A DNA stretch of 64,000 nucleotides from Tigriopus japonicus (GCA_010645155.1 CM021317.1:13280867-13344866), one strand, 5' to 3'; counted from the stretch's first letter, positions 35,991 to 48,678 are shown. The notes: a model not told the origin generated them from the letters alone. Program-made: numbers and translations.

Positions 35991-38900
35991 ATGTCCGCCG
36001 TGACCGATTCATGTGCCGTGTGCGGAGATCGGGCCACCAAATTGAGATATAGCCATTATGGGGCCACATCTTGCTTTTCGTGCCGTGCTTTCTATCGAAG
36101 GGCCATCGAAAAAGGGTCTTTCCGGAATTATGCTTGCTCTTTGGAAGGGACGTGTGAGATCACGACCAAGACGAGAAAGAAATGTCCTTTCTGTCGGTTT
36201 TCCAAGTGCAAACGAGTAGGCATGACTCATTCATCCGAGAAAGGTCAGCGTGGGACGGCATCTAATACGCCCGTTAGTGCGCCACTAAGTCCAGTCAATG
36301 GGACAGCAGAGCCGTTGACCGAGGTAGACAATGAGATCAATGGCGTCCTTGCCACATTTTCTGCTTCTACGAGTTTAATGACGCCTTGGGTCGAAGAGTC
36401 TCAGAGGGGGTTTTCCTTGGAGGATGAGGCTATGGTGAGGAAATTGGTTCATCTGGATCGGGATCACTCGTTTCATATCGGGGAGTCCCTGTGTGAGGCG
36501 TCGTTAACCGCAATCAAGGCCTACATTAACTCGGCGTACTCGCAGACCCCGCTTGACTTTACTGCCATCTGTTGGGCATACACGAAGAGCATTCGAAAGT
36601 TGACTCGTTTTGCGCAAAATATTGACGATTTTAATGCTTTGGATGTGAATGATCGAAAGACTCTCCTCCTTGAGAATTTGGATCCCATGTTCAATATTCG
36701 AGTGGGACATTTTTTTAGTTGCGATGCTACCACCCTTCTGGACCAATTGGAATGTCTCGCAGTTTTTGATGTGTCAAATTTACAGAGGTAAGCACTTGAG
36801 AAGGAAGTCCTGTATTTACGGTAGGCTGGACTCAGGGTTTCAGGGGTTCTCCAAAACAAATGTTTCTCCGTTTCGGGTGAAACTTAAAGTGTGAGAATTT
36901 ACTCAAAGCTATTGTCAAATTTCAACACACTTTATTGGTCACAACACACTTAATATTGGTCAGAACAGCATTATGGATTACAAAAGAGTCAAAAAATGCT
37001 TGAAATAAAAAAATGCCCAAAGTTTTTTTTTCTTCAAAAGAGATGAAAATGGAAAAAGAAACTTGCATCAATCCATACACTTTTTCATACTTTCTCCAGT
37101 GATTACCCTTCGAGCTAATGGTTGGCTTCAGGTTGTTGAGCGAGAACTTCATTGCTTTGGCCTCTGGTATCTTAAATTTAATTATTAACATAGATAGTTC
37201 TAAATACAAATAAAAAGTTTTTGGCTCAAAGCGTCTTCTGAGCACATTAATTGCCTCCAGGTCTATTTAATGATTTATGCTTCTTATATCGGAAGTTGGT
37301 TGGTGAGAAATAGAACTTTACTTATTAGAAAAAAAATGACCTCCTTTTTTGCCACATGTTGTATTTAATCCCTAGCAATGATAAAATGACTTAAAGTAGC
37401 CTGTAAAATCGCTCTCTGAATATCATAGAATATCATAATCATGCCCTGTTTTTTACAATATACTTTCATTTGCTGCATTTCAGAAATTTTACCATCCAAT
37501 TTACAGTTCATAGGCGAAACGAAAACAATATAAGACACGATAACATTAAAGTGACCTTTCTCTTGAAATAAACAACAACACGATAAGTTCACGGGAGTTG
37601 GTGTTCAGTGACATAGAACCTCACTGACTTTGATTTCCGCGGAATTTCAACGTCCATACTTATTTTTTCACTATTAACATTAGTTTTAAAGTAAACTACT
37701 ATTTGAGCCCCGAACCAAACACAAACATTCACACACATGAAACGTCCGCACTTACGTATGTCCACATAACAACACCAACCATAACCTTTTCACAGTCCAT
37801 TTGAATTTCAGCCATCATGTCTCCATCAAAGTCTTCAAAAAAGATAATGAGCACCTATGGACTCGTTCCTTGATCACTATCAACAGAAAAATAAAATAAA
37901 AAGTAGTTATCCCCGACAAACTTTTTAATTGGCCAAACATACATATATCTCTTTGCGATGGAATATTGAGACGAGTGCCAAAAAGCAAAACTTGATATTG
38001 AGGACTCTTTTGATTTCTAAGGTCTTCCACTTTGAAAACAGGATCACGTTTTATTCTAGAAACTTGAAAGTTCTCAAGGAAGGTCAGTCATGTGTTTGAG
38101 TTGCCGAAGTTTTACCGAATGTATGTATGAGAAACACCTATCTGTGGTTCTGTTGGCCATGAAAATAATGATTCGATCTGAATAGGTTTGGCTATTTACA
38201 CAACGTCTACTTCTTCAAAAAATTCTGAGGTTGCCTAACGATATTTTTTTTGGTTTATTGGTTTTACCACCCAAATCATCTTAAGTAGATGTATACAGGG
38301 TATTAGAGCAAGAGCAAGTAGAACAAATAAAAGAGATTTTGAAAGCTATGAGAACATTTAAATCGAATGGACTATAAAGCATTACAGACGAAACAACAGT
38401 TGGGTCGCACGTTAACGTATAAAGTTTTTTTTAGCAAACCAAAAGTCAGATTAATGATCCATAATTGATTAAGTATACTCTCAAGTCATCAGTTGTATTT
38501 ATAACCCAGGAGCTTGGGAGAGTGTATAATCGAGGACCGCCAATGTGCTTTGATTTTGGTATTCTCTTAAAAACGTCTTTTATGCAGAAAATTGCCGCCT
38601 AGTAACGTAGTGATATATGATAAATGTAAGTTCAAATTATGGAAGAAATATTCATTGGGTCTCATTACTATATTCAAGACCCTAAAAGCCCAGATACCTG
38701 GTTCGACTTTTATCTCAAAAGCCAAAATTTAGAGTTTAACTCAAGTTAATATATTATTTCGCTTGTCACTGTTTTTTGAATTGCTTTGTTGTACTCGTGT
38801 AACCTTAAAGATACTTCTCGCCATGACATTGACATTGTCTTGCAATACCGCGAATCAGGTAAACCGAAACGCATTTCTCATTATTACCCCTTTCAGGGTT

Positions 38901-39743
38901 TGCCTGAAACTAAAGCCCTAAAAATATGCTTGACGTATCGTTAGACCGATAGGATCCTTAACGAAAACCGACCGTCTTTCAACTAAGGCCCACAAATACT
39001 TATGACTAAAAACACATGTCTCACCAATGTCTTGAAAAACTTAGTGCTAAAACATAAGTACATAAAATACGAAAGAAATAAATTTTATTTCAGGCTAGTA
39101 CTTTTGGCCAAATGAAGTCGGGAGCTTCCCACAATTTTGTCTTTACCTCTGTCTTTGTCACTGATATTGATTTTGGAAGGCATTCTTGAAATTAAAATCA
39201 AATTATCACTTAGCCAATCGCTATTTTTAATTGTAAAGTTGATTGTGATACTTTGATATTTCTAATTTGCTTATACTTTTTGTATATTTCAGCTACATCG
39301 GTGGATGGGTTCCACAAGTAAAGCCTCTACTATGGAACCAATTTTTCGTGACCCCCTGGGCCAATTCAGTACAACACGAGCGCAAATTTGAAGATTTAAT
39401 GTCAGATATCAAGAGCTTATCCCTGGATAAGCCCACTGCCACGATCTTAACCGTGGTGGCACTTCTGGACACCGATGGAACCACCCTCAAATTTCCAACG
39501 CAAGTGACGGACGTCCAAAATAAGTACATTGGGCTGCTCTATCGGTATCTTTGTCACACAAGGGATCGAATCTGGACCGAAAAAAGGTTCCCCCACTTCC
39601 TAAGCATGTTGAACAACCTTAAAGAGATGTCAGATATTATGAAGAACAAGACCATCAAGTGGTCCATGGCCTGGCCACAGATTCAAAACTTTATCGATCT
39701 AAACGAGGAAGAGATTGATAAGAACTTCTTTGATCCGCACTAA
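35991..39743 (+). CDS. divergent nuclear receptor transcription factor
   Basis: Two exons, 35991-36787 and 39293-39743 (donor CAGAG|GTAAGC, acceptor TATTTCAG|CTAC, phase 2), give 415 aa. The start is the first in-frame ATG, seven residues before the first zinc cysteine. The DNA-binding domain spans about 8-78. Finger 1 has C8, C11, C28, C31 (CAVCGD...SCFSCRAFYRR). Finger 2 has C49, C55, C65, C68 (CSLEGTCE...CPFCRFSKCKRVGM). The P-box region reads CFSCRAF instead of the usual CEGCKGFF, so DNA specificity cannot be inferred from standard half-site rules. Residues 150-415 are helical and match a ligand-binding-domain position: the Trp-rich 'FTRFAQNIDDF.ALDVNDRKTLL' segment is the helix 3-5 signature. 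The C-terminus ends DKNFFDPH with no obvious LxxLF-type AF-2 helix. Nuclear, ligand unknown. Similar fingers occur in crustacean lineage-specific receptor expansions (family knowledge). Confidence 0.93.
36788..39292 (+). other. nuclear receptor intron (2.5 kb)
   Basis: The intron interrupts the ligand-binding domain after the codons for SNLQ. Only short motifless frames inside; no transposon termini recognised. Confidence 0.8.
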
Positions 39744-40593
39744 AAATGATTAAAATAGAAATAACTGCACCTACGATTCGATTTTCATTACCGTTCCCGG
39801 GGCTTTAGAATTCATTGGTTCATTAAAGACGAATTATCTATGACATTTACCACTTCCAATTTTGAGAACCGACGACGGATGGCCAAATTATCCTCAGATC
39901 AAAGGGGTGAGTGGCTTTGGTTTTCAAGAATTTGGATGAATTTGGATACTACCACTCATGACCATCACGGAGTTCCTGAAGAAACGACACTGCATATACC
40001 ATGGCACTTTATGCAATTTTGGCAAGTTTTCGCCACTCAATGTATTTCAAGAGGATCGTGTGTAAGAATAGATCAATCTCTCCCTGGAATCTTTTGCATA
40101 TTGGATTGCTGCCTACAGATCATCATGCCTTTTCCTGCATGGACATAAGATCAACTTCGAAAGAAGATTGTTGCCATAGAAGACAAAAGAATAAGTAAAC
40201 GTGTGGCCAGTCACGTTGGTTGCACCACCCCAAATTCAGAGATACATAGGTACGTGCTATGAGAGCCCTAATGCAACAACAAAGCAACACCACCAGACAT
40301 TTCAAATACCATACCAGTGGTGCTGTTGCACGTCTCTTGCTCGGCAACAGGATTTTTATAGATTTGGCAAACCATTGATACTCCCCCCAACCCAAGAATT
40401 CTCCCAAGCATGATGGGTTCATAGTATTTCTTTGCCATTGGGCTTTTGTTCTGAAGGTACGATGTGAGAATCAGGTCGTGCCGATGGTTTCCAGTTTGTG
40501 CGTCAGTGCCCTTGATGGGAAGCGTATCTCGAGCGATGTGGAGGTTGATGCTGTCGTTGAATTTGGCAGGGTGGGTCGAAGGCAGGCTTTAGG
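39744..40593. other. intergenic, upstream of the cuticle protein gene
   Basis: Frames at 39840-40422 lack motifs. The last 100 bases lead into the TATA box at 40594. Confidence 0.5.
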
Positions 40594-40601
40594 TATAAAT
40601 A
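40594..40601 (+). promoter_or_regulatory. TATA box of the cuticle protein gene
   Basis: TATAAATA lies 110 bases upstream of the ATG at 40704. Transcription would start near 40625, leaving a 5' UTR of about 80 bases. Strong TATA promoters are usual for highly expressed cuticle genes. Confidence 0.75.
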
Positions 40602-40703
40602 GCAGACGTCCCTCGAAAGTTCTCCATTCACATTGTCCTCACTTGAGCAGCACATTGCTAGAGGTGTCGAAAAGTGTCAATTCATCAACTACATTCTTCA
40701 AAC

Positions 40704-41716
40704 ATGTTTAAAATTGTAAGTGATCCAATGACAATCAATATTTTAGTTAACTTTTCAAATTTAGTAATGATCGGGAACTTCATTTTTGTGACTCGCTTTT
40801 GCAGACCGTCATCGCTTGCGTCATTGCGGCTTGTGCCGCTCAACAGGCTGCTGTCGATCCCAAGGCAGCCAAAATCCTCAAAGAGCAACGTTTTAACGCT
40901 GGTGATGGCCGTGCTGGAACTGCCTTTGCCACTGAGGATGGCTTGGTCTTCAGGGAGGAAACTGATGTGGACGGTAACCGCATTGGACAATACTCCTACA
41001 TTGGCGACAACGGACAGACTTATACCGTGAAGTACTCGGCTGGTACTGATGGATTCAGGATCTTGAGCGGTGACCACATTCGCGCCACCGGTTTGGATGC
41101 CGCTCCCTACAACGCCCAGGAAGCTGCTGCCGAGAATTTGGAACAACAAGAGCAAGCCCAATTCCAAGAGCAAGCTCAATTCCAACCTCAACCTCAACCT
41201 CAACCCCAGCCTCAACCTCAACCCCTCCAGAGGACTTCCCTGCCTGTTATTCCTCAAGCCCCCGCTCAGCGACAACAGTTTGTGGAAGAGGCTCCCGCCA
41301 GCAACCCCTTCATCAACCCTCATGATCCCACTCACCGCAACTTTCAGTTCAACCAGAATGCTGCCAAGTTCGACCCTGAGAACCCCAGCACCCGTCAAGC
41401 TAACCTCGTGCCCGAGTGTGCCGACTGCGCCGGAGTCAACCCCTTCATCAACCCCTTTGACGCTAGCCATCAACAGAGCGCCGGTGTGTTGGCCGGTCAT
41501 TTGGCTGGTCTTGGAGCTGGTGTTCGTGCCGAGGCTCCCCGACGCCCCGCCCCCCGCCCCGCTCCCGTAGCTGCCCTGTCTCCCGTCCAAGCTCTGCCCC
41601 AACAATCCCGATTTGAGGCCATCGAGACCACTGTTGCTCCCCGACACATCTTCCCTCCTGGCCAACTCAAGCTTAACCGCTTCGAGAACGGATTCAACTT
41701 CGATTTCGAGTCCTAA
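40704..41716 (+). CDS. RR-type (chitin_bind_4) cuticle protein
   Basis: Exon 1, 40704-40715, encodes only M-F-K-I. An 89-bp intron (GTAAGT...TTTTGCAG) splits the signal peptide, and exon 2 is 40805-41716. This short-first-exon layout is standard for arthropod cuticle genes. The product is 307 aa. Residues 1-16 (MFKITVIACVIAACAA) are the signal peptide. A Rebers-Riddiford consensus covers about 46-96: EDGLVFREETDVDGNRIGQY, then SYIGDNGQTYTVKYSAGTDG, then FRILSGDHI, nearest the RR-1 form. It binds chitin in the exoskeleton. The C-terminal half is unusual: a Gln/Pro run (PQPQPQ, about 127-141), two copies of NPFINP(H/F)D, a CADC motif and an Ala/Pro-rich stretch. AATAAA follows at 41924. The coding sequence is more GC-rich than its surroundings, consistent with high expression. 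Confidence 0.95.
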
Positions 41717-41923
41717 ATACTCAACCTGAAGACCTGAAGTGTGGGTGCATCTGGGATTCACCCTGCCTGCCTGTTGTGATATTTGTTGAATGTGTGTGAA
41801 TGCCATCATGGTTAAGATGGGAAGGGGGGCTTAAGTGACTTTCTTCCCTCTTTTTCGAATGGCAAACATTAAAGTTATTAAATCTGATGAAAAAATGCAG
41901 TATAAACCCTCACCAGGGGGAAA

Positions 41924-41929
41924 AATAAA
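41924..41929 (+). terminator. polyadenylation signal AATAAA
   Basis: Canonical AATAAA about 210 bases after the cuticle gene stop (TAA at 41714-41716). Confidence 0.6.
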
Positions 41930-43591
41930 CGTCAATCTCAAAAACATGTATATCAACCAATGCATTTCCGTCTGAAACAGCCTTATCCTCGAACTCAGTT
42001 ATCGTGCTCATATTAGGATTGCTAGCTTGAAACAAGTTTTCAGCAAGCAAGAAAAATGAGACAAACTGGCCGTTTCATTCAAGTTAGGGATGTCATCCAT
42101 TCCAAGCAAGTTACCAAGTCAAGCCCAAGTACGTAGAATTGGCTCCCTCGTAAGTTATCTTCTTTGTCCCGATTCTTATTGATACCTCCGCCCTATTCTA
42201 GCGTACCCAGTTCGAGTTTGACCTTGGAAACTTGAAAGTAACGTTACAATAACTCCTCCACGTCAGATTCAGATCAAGTGAGGATGAGTGAATCAAGAAC
42301 GGCAAATTTCCAAATCCCGATTTTAAGTTGGTTATTTGGTATACATTTGCGTTTTTTGCGACATGTATTGTGAATTCCAATTCAAATCTAGATTGCATTT
42401 CTGAAAAAAGTGAAGAGTCTTGGTTGATTTTACGAAGACCTCAGAATTGAAGTTGGAAAAAGTTGGCTTTGTAGCAAATCTTATTTAAAAGTATCTGAGA
42501 AGTGGGTGTAGTCAATTATCAGCAGAAACATTTCACTCACAATCTATTTGGGTGAAGGCCATTTAGGTGGTTTGTCTCCTTTCTGTCAATGAACTTCAAA
42601 ATTCGAATCAAATTGCTCCTTTGAATAAATGAGAAACTTAAAACACTATTGATCCAGCTGTACTTCACATTGCTTTAAAACAATACAAATCACTGTCTTA
42701 AGTGCACAACCATCAACCACAAAGACCACTTTTCCTCGCATTATCAGTAGTAAATAAAGCACAACTAGTTTCACTTGATCGCTCGCAAATACCTTGAATA
42801 ACTTGGATAGAAATATCCAAGCTAACCATCCCCATCCGGTCATTATTCCTCAATTTACCAGAGACATTTCAGGATGACGCAACTTGGCTCTTGCGTCAAT
42901 AATTTGGTCTCGTGACGTAATCAAAATGGTGATCTTCCTTTTATTCTCCTTGTGTGTGTGTCTCTCTCTTCTGGTTCTGGTTGCCCGCTACACCCATGCA
43001 CTTCTTTTAGGGGATGAGGTTGAACGACTTTGGTCAGATTCCTCCATCTCCATTTGGTACAATCACTCTGTTTCCTTTGTCTGACAAGAACTTGTTTACG
43101 CAACCGACAATCTTGATTGGTGCTATCGCTAGGCTGATGTTGAACACGTAAAGTAGTTCAGCTTTGAGTAAGTTTGTCCGGGTTCATACTATTAATCACT
43201 TTACGTTCTGCAGCCAAATGCAAAGAGACTTGAATCGCAAAATATGTGGATGACATTTGTACATTTATTGTTGTGTTGCAGCGAACGCCGTTAGGCAATG
43301 GTACAATCGAGAAGACAATGCATTGATCATGAGAAAGGCATTCAAATTTTGACATTACATGCTAATTGAACATTGTTGCTAAAGTCCCATTTGCTCAGTT
43401 CATATTATTCGTGAGTAGTATGTTTTTCTTTGTTTTGTCTAAAATGTCTTTTATATATATGAGCGTAATTCGCCGTCATTTGGCAAGCAGGTTTTTTGGC
43501 GCAGGGTTCATTTTGAGCTGGATTCAGATGTGGTGTTTAATTATGTGATGAAGCATTTGTCGATGCTAGGTCATGGAATTTCCAAGGCTTT
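41930..43591. other. intergenic between cuticle and LIM genes (convergent)
   Basis: The two genes point toward each other, so this holds both 3' flanks. A TG/TC-rich stretch (about 42950-42975) is the only low-complexity feature. No gene recognised. Confidence 0.5.
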
Positions 43592-46500
43592 CTACTCATT
43601 TTGTACCCCTGCACAAGGGCCACAAATGGGCATGTCGTCCACGGTGTAGAAATTCGATTGGCCTTCAAAAGTTTTCTTGCACTCCTGAAACGACAGTTCG
43701 ATTGGGCTTGACATTGACCAAACTTATTATGATGATTAGAATTTGGATGAATGCCAAGAGGACAAATAAAACAGATCGACATTTGATTATTCATGCAAAT
43801 ATGACAATGAAAAAAAATGAAACGATTTTTTTGAATTTTAATTTTCCTCCAACTTTTTAAGGTTCACAGGTCTTGCCCAAGTCTATTTTGAATTCGTGGT
43901 ATATTGTTCCAGCTAATTCATGGTTTCCTCTTATGTCTCTTGTTTGTCACAAAGGTAAATGGTTCCAAACACATTTGTACTTTCAAAAATTTAAGATAAA
44001 AGCCACCTGCCTCAGGTTTGCAACAGCATTGCCTTGATCCAAGATTGAACAGTGAAAAGATTAGTACCTTGCAAACGAAGCAGGTCAGATGCCATGTTCC
44101 TCCCAAGGCATTCAGGGCTTTGTCCAAGATGGGCTTGGTGCAGCCTTTGCATTTCGGTACGGCCAAATCGATGTAGCAGCCTTCACAGTACGGCTTTTCC
44201 TCGTGAATGTGGTAGCCTACCTCCTCGGAGAATCGCTTGTCACAAGTGTAGCAAGAAAAATGATGGGAGTGCCATGTCTTTTCCATGGCCTTGACGCAAT
44301 TCTGGAAAAGTGAACCAGGGAAAGGGTGGTTTATGTTGGTTATGATTTAATCGAAAGAATTTCGCTAGAAGCTTTTAACGACAACTTTATCATTGACTTG
44401 TGAAAATTAGTTACACTAAATTGTGAGAACTTACCCTTGATAGCTCAACATTTGGGACATGAAGTAACTAACATATTGGGTTTCTAGCAACTGTGTGGTT
44501 TGAGTTTGTTTCTCATGTATTATTTTGGTCACGAATATGGTCCAAAAAATGTCAGTTTGGTTTTGAACAACAAATTTCGATTGGGGACAGAGTAAAGTTT
44601 TTTTTAGCCATTCAACTTTCATGATACTTCTATAGATCGATCAAGTATTTTTGGTACAAATTCGGAACGCTTAAATTCAAATTGTGTGGGTGGAGTAATC
44701 CCGTCCAAGAACACCTTTGGTTCTTCATCGTATCAAGGAGGTCAAATTGTCAAGTTGACATTTCCTTCGTATCTGACCACCACTTTCTTAGAGTTTTAAG
44801 GTTGTTGTTTTACATAATTACTTCTAGTGTTTAACGAAAGCTCGTGCATCAGCAAGTTCAAGCTTTCGAGCTTGGAAAAAAAATTGCACAAACGTCCGAA
44901 CGACCTCGAGCTTATGACTAGAAAGCAGGGGTGCTAAAAAAAATCGCCTGAAATTGGAATTTGCGCCGATTTTTTTTCTTCGTTAGTTCACGGGCCATTG
45001 CACCATGCATTGAAATCTGTAAGCTTGTAAGCTTCCTGACGCTCATAGACAAGGGGGGAACATCACTGTACAGTAATATGGTTTACGTGTGTGTCTGAAC
45101 TTGAATTCCGTGAAGGCTCGATGCTCGCGAGCCCAAGCTTGGAACGGTTCGTGCATTGAGAAACATTGAAAGGCCGAACCGTTCACTCGAGCTTCTGCAC
45201 GAGCTTTCGAGCAAGAAACACTAATTACTTCTTCAGAACACAAACCCCCACTTAAACGCTGCCAGTTTAACACTATTCAAGAGCCTCGTTGGAGGGATAG
45301 AAAAGAAAGTTTGAAACGCCATTGGGAGGCCTCTGTTGAGCCTTGCCTTATGATATATATTTTAGGGCTTCAGATTGAATCCTTTATGAAGCAAGTATTT
45401 GCAAACGAATTGCAAAGAAGTTAAAATAAAGTCCACAATGAGTTTGAATTGTTCAAACGTTGAGCCTAGATTATGGGGTGAAATTGGAAACTTTTAGAAC
45501 AAAAATACTCGGCAGAGTAATATTTCTGTTCTAATATGAAGTATTTGCCTTCCCAACTCTAATAGAGAGTCGAAAAAAAGCGACCTCAAGCGGCATTTAT
45601 AGCATTTCCTGTTATGGAAAGTAGAGAAATTCCAAAAATACGCTCTTCACTTTGCTAAGTTTGAATGCCTCTCGTACATCCCCAGTGATTTGAAAATTGG
45701 CAGCAGTTAACAGCAAGTTAAAAAGCGAAAGAAGTTACAACATAGACCGGGTCTCTTAGTACTGTGTACACTCCACGTTTTGAATCGCTAGACTCTGATG
45801 AGTATGACATACTGTATATTTTTTTTGTTGTTTGCAGATTTGTTATTACCGTCACAATTATGTATACCACTCAAAGACAATGGAGGTTGGGCTATGGAGC
45901 AGGTATCTTCTATACAATCTATACAAGTATCTTTTTATTTTGGGTGTTGTCGTCCAAGATGATGGTACCGTATATGATTTTTTAATAGTTAACACGTAAG
46001 GATGTTTTAGTTAGCCACTTTCGGTTTCGGCGAAGCATCCTATCATTTCATCTCCACATGATTTTTAAAAATTTGAAAATATATCTGTAAACTTGGAAAT
46101 ACACTTGGGCATAGTATTTTACACTATGGTTAATGCTGACTTCAACTATTTATATTTAAACAATAGGGGATGAGAGGTGTTTGATCAGATATTTTTTTAA
46201 CTTGCAGGATGAATTGTATTTATATTCCGAATTTTACACTATTCGTCGTTGTTTGAATCATGGGAGCTTCAAAAATGACTTTACCTTGCCTCATAAGAAC
46301 AAATCGAAAGAAGGTTACCAAAATTGGGTAGGGGGGAAAACTTATGAAATATCTTAGGCGCCTTTAAAAACATTTCTACCCACGTTTACCAAAATAAAGC
46401 CACTGTTTTAGTTAAGGATGAGGTCATTCTGACGTTTCATTCATGAAGGTGACCTTGTTTTGTTTTGACTGGACCCGTTTAACCCGAACCTTCTTTGTCG

Positions 46501-48678
46501 ATAATGGGACTTTGCAAGGCTACGACATGACTATAGGCTGAGCTGCATTCGAGTTCCTAGTACATGTGACATCCTTGATCATGACGCAATCCTGACTGTT
46601 GCCAACAAATCTCATTACCACACCTTGCACCAACTTCACCTTGGGATATCCGTGTTATTGGCTTTCTCCGAGATACAAGTAAAAATATGAGTGACATCAC
46701 AATTTGCTGGCATAAGCATAGCAAAGGAATCAAGTAGGTCTTGGGACAATAGAAGAATTTAAATGCGCTTTCGAAACTTATTTGAATACCTCGCTATTAG
46801 ATTCAATGAAAAATGCAATCAAAGTTCTGGCCCTTCCTCATTGATTTCTAAAGGGGGCATAATTGGGCTCATTTGTGGGTTATCTGTCTCTCAAAATCAC
46901 TTTAGGGCCTTCAAGATTGATTTCACTTATCCGCTGAGAAACAAGAAACACTCTCCAAAATTATTAGCCTTTTTCAGTAGAACGAGACAAACTACAAGTT
47001 TGAAAGGTAAAAGCTAAAGGGATTCGTTTTCGGACATTGTCGATAAAAATATTTAGAAAAAAGGTTACAAGCACTTAACCTCCCCCGCACCTCTCTACCG
47101 TATCTATGTATTATCGACATTTTAATCATGCGAGTTTATGGAATGTTGATTGGTTAAAAAAAAGAAGTTCAAAATATACCTGACCTTCCTTTATGGCACA
47201 AGCTTGTGGGAACGACTTTAACTATGAAGAATCATACGTGTTTGCGCTGAACAGACGTTTGATGACAATTTAGTATGTGAGCACTTTCTGACCAAACATT
47301 AGCTTCAGCAGTTTGCTTTAGCTTTGTGTTAGCTGTTTCCACTAATGTAAACTAAGTGGATATCCACCTTGGCTGATCTACAATACGCTATTATAAATGG
47401 TCAAAACTAAGGGTCCATACCAAGGCTTTTCAATGGATAATCCACACACTCCTGGGAATGGTGGACTTGGTATGGCATATTGAAGTAACCCTAGCTGATC
47501 GAGCACACACTTTGCTCGATCGTTTTTTCGGACCACAACATCAATATTTTCAAACTGTTCTTCTTCACCTAACGCCATAATCCAATTTTTAGCCTTTCAC
47601 CTATTTAGCCTGTTTATGTGTAAATAAATGGTAAACAAAATCTTTCGGAAAAAAAGATTTCTCTTTGACATTTGTCTTTCAAGTATTGACAATTGCTTCA
47701 TTAAAAGTGTGAAAAGCAATCTTTTCTTGGTGCAGGCATTTCCGACCAAAAACACGAAATTTTCATACACTGACATCAAAGGCTAGTTTTTAGACCCAAA
47801 GAACGATCTTAAAATCGTACTTAGTAACCAGCTTACCAAGTCGCAGTAGGATCCTAAGATCGTTCTTTGCTTCTAAAAAAACTAGCCTCAAATTGTCACT
47901 GATGTGAAAATCACTCTTTTTGGGCCACGAAAAGCCTGCGCCCTCAAAATGTTCTTTTTCATGCATTCACATTTTACAAAAGCACTTTTCACTCCCTCTA
48001 TTGCCATTATCCTACATTCAAAAAGAACAAAAGACTCACCAAAACAGTACTTAAAACAACCAAGTTTTCAACGCTAATTTTCAATTTCAAAAATTTTAGG
48101 TTTAAGTTGAGGATAGTTTTGAAATCGAGGGACTTTGCCCCTGTTTTGCCTCCATCTCGTGGCGATTTTGGTACTGTAACCTTCGGTTAAACTTCTCAAT
48201 ACATGAATGTCCTTTGAGTTTAACTGTAAAGGTACTTTTTGACTGTTTTTATAACTTGTTCATGTTTGAATGTACTTTTCTTATCCAAGTGAAAGTTCCA
48301 AAAATCTTGCTCAAATTCTTTGAACTTGAAAAATACATTTATCAATCAATCCATCCATCTGCAGACTTGACAACAAATTTAATTTATGCATAAATTTGAA
48401 TCGGCTCATTGTGGAACCAGAAACTTTCTCAATCGACTTACCTCCAAAATGTATTCCATACATTTGGCGCATTTAGGCACGAAATTAGATTTGTAGTCGT
48501 GCTCGCAATACAGCTTTCCTTCTTTAGAGTAGACACTTGTTTGACGGAGATCGGTATCACACGTGCAACACACGAAGCAACCCTCTTCGTGGTAAAGGAC
48601 ATCCTTGGCCTTCATGGCCTTACCTTCTATTTCTTTTCCGCATTTGCCACACATGCTGTCATCTGCATCGGCACCCAT
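43592..48678 (-). CDS. small three-LIM-domain protein (paxillin-like LIMs)
   Basis: Three minus-strand exons in phase 0: 48442-48678, 44068-44301, 43592-43684, giving 187 aa that are almost entirely LIM domain. LIM1 (from C10): CGKC, then a His/Cys cluster in 'LYHEEGCFVCCTC', ending YCEHDY. LIM2: CAKC...KTWHSHHFSCYTC...YCEGCY. LIM3: CKGC...GTWHLTCFVCKEC...ICGPC. The last 31-codon exon was found by eye: the acceptor TTTCAG|GAGTGC on the minus strand completes LIM3, and the frame ends in TAG at 43592. LIM domains bind proteins, so this is probably a cytoskeletal or adhesion adaptor. The compact three-LIM layout resembles small Drosophila paxillin-related proteins such as CG31988 and CG34325, cited from memory as an analogy only. 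LIM1 has one extra residue between His and the next Cys (H-x3-C). Intron 1 (4.1 kb) holds two MITEs. Confidence 0.92.
44825..45223. mobile_element. hAT-like MITE, 399 bp
   Basis: The left end TAGTGTTTAACGAAAGCTCG and the right end, TAGTGTTTCTTGCTCGAAAG on the opposite strand, are inverted repeats with a 4-base indel, both continuing GCTCGTGCA. A perfect 8-bp direct repeat, ATTACTTC, flanks it (44817-44824 and 45224-45231). GCTTTCGAGCTTGG-like and GAGCCCAAGCTTGG motifs recur inside. No coding capacity. Confidence 0.87.
47781..47887. mobile_element. hairpin MITE, 107 bp
   Basis: An inverted repeat of about 30 bp per arm: GGCTAGTTTTTAGACCCAAA, then GAACGATCTTA, on the left; on the right, read in reverse complement, GGCTAGTTTTTTTAGAAGCA, then AAGAACGATCTTAGG. 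Flanked by the 5-bp direct repeat TCAAA (47776-47780, 47888-47892). No coding capacity. Confidence 0.75.

Larger units (their letters stand above)
44302..48441 (-). other. LIM gene intron 1 (4.1 kb)
   Basis: Holds the hAT-like element at 44825-45223 and the hairpin MITE at 47781-47887. No additional LIM-coding exon was found: the LIM spacing is complete without one. Confidence 0.8.

Noticed and set aside
40685..41809. 374-codon minus-strand frame overlapping the cuticle gene
   Set aside because: Antisense shadow of the GC-rich cuticle exon; the plus strand carries the RR consensus, signal peptide, intron and TATA box.
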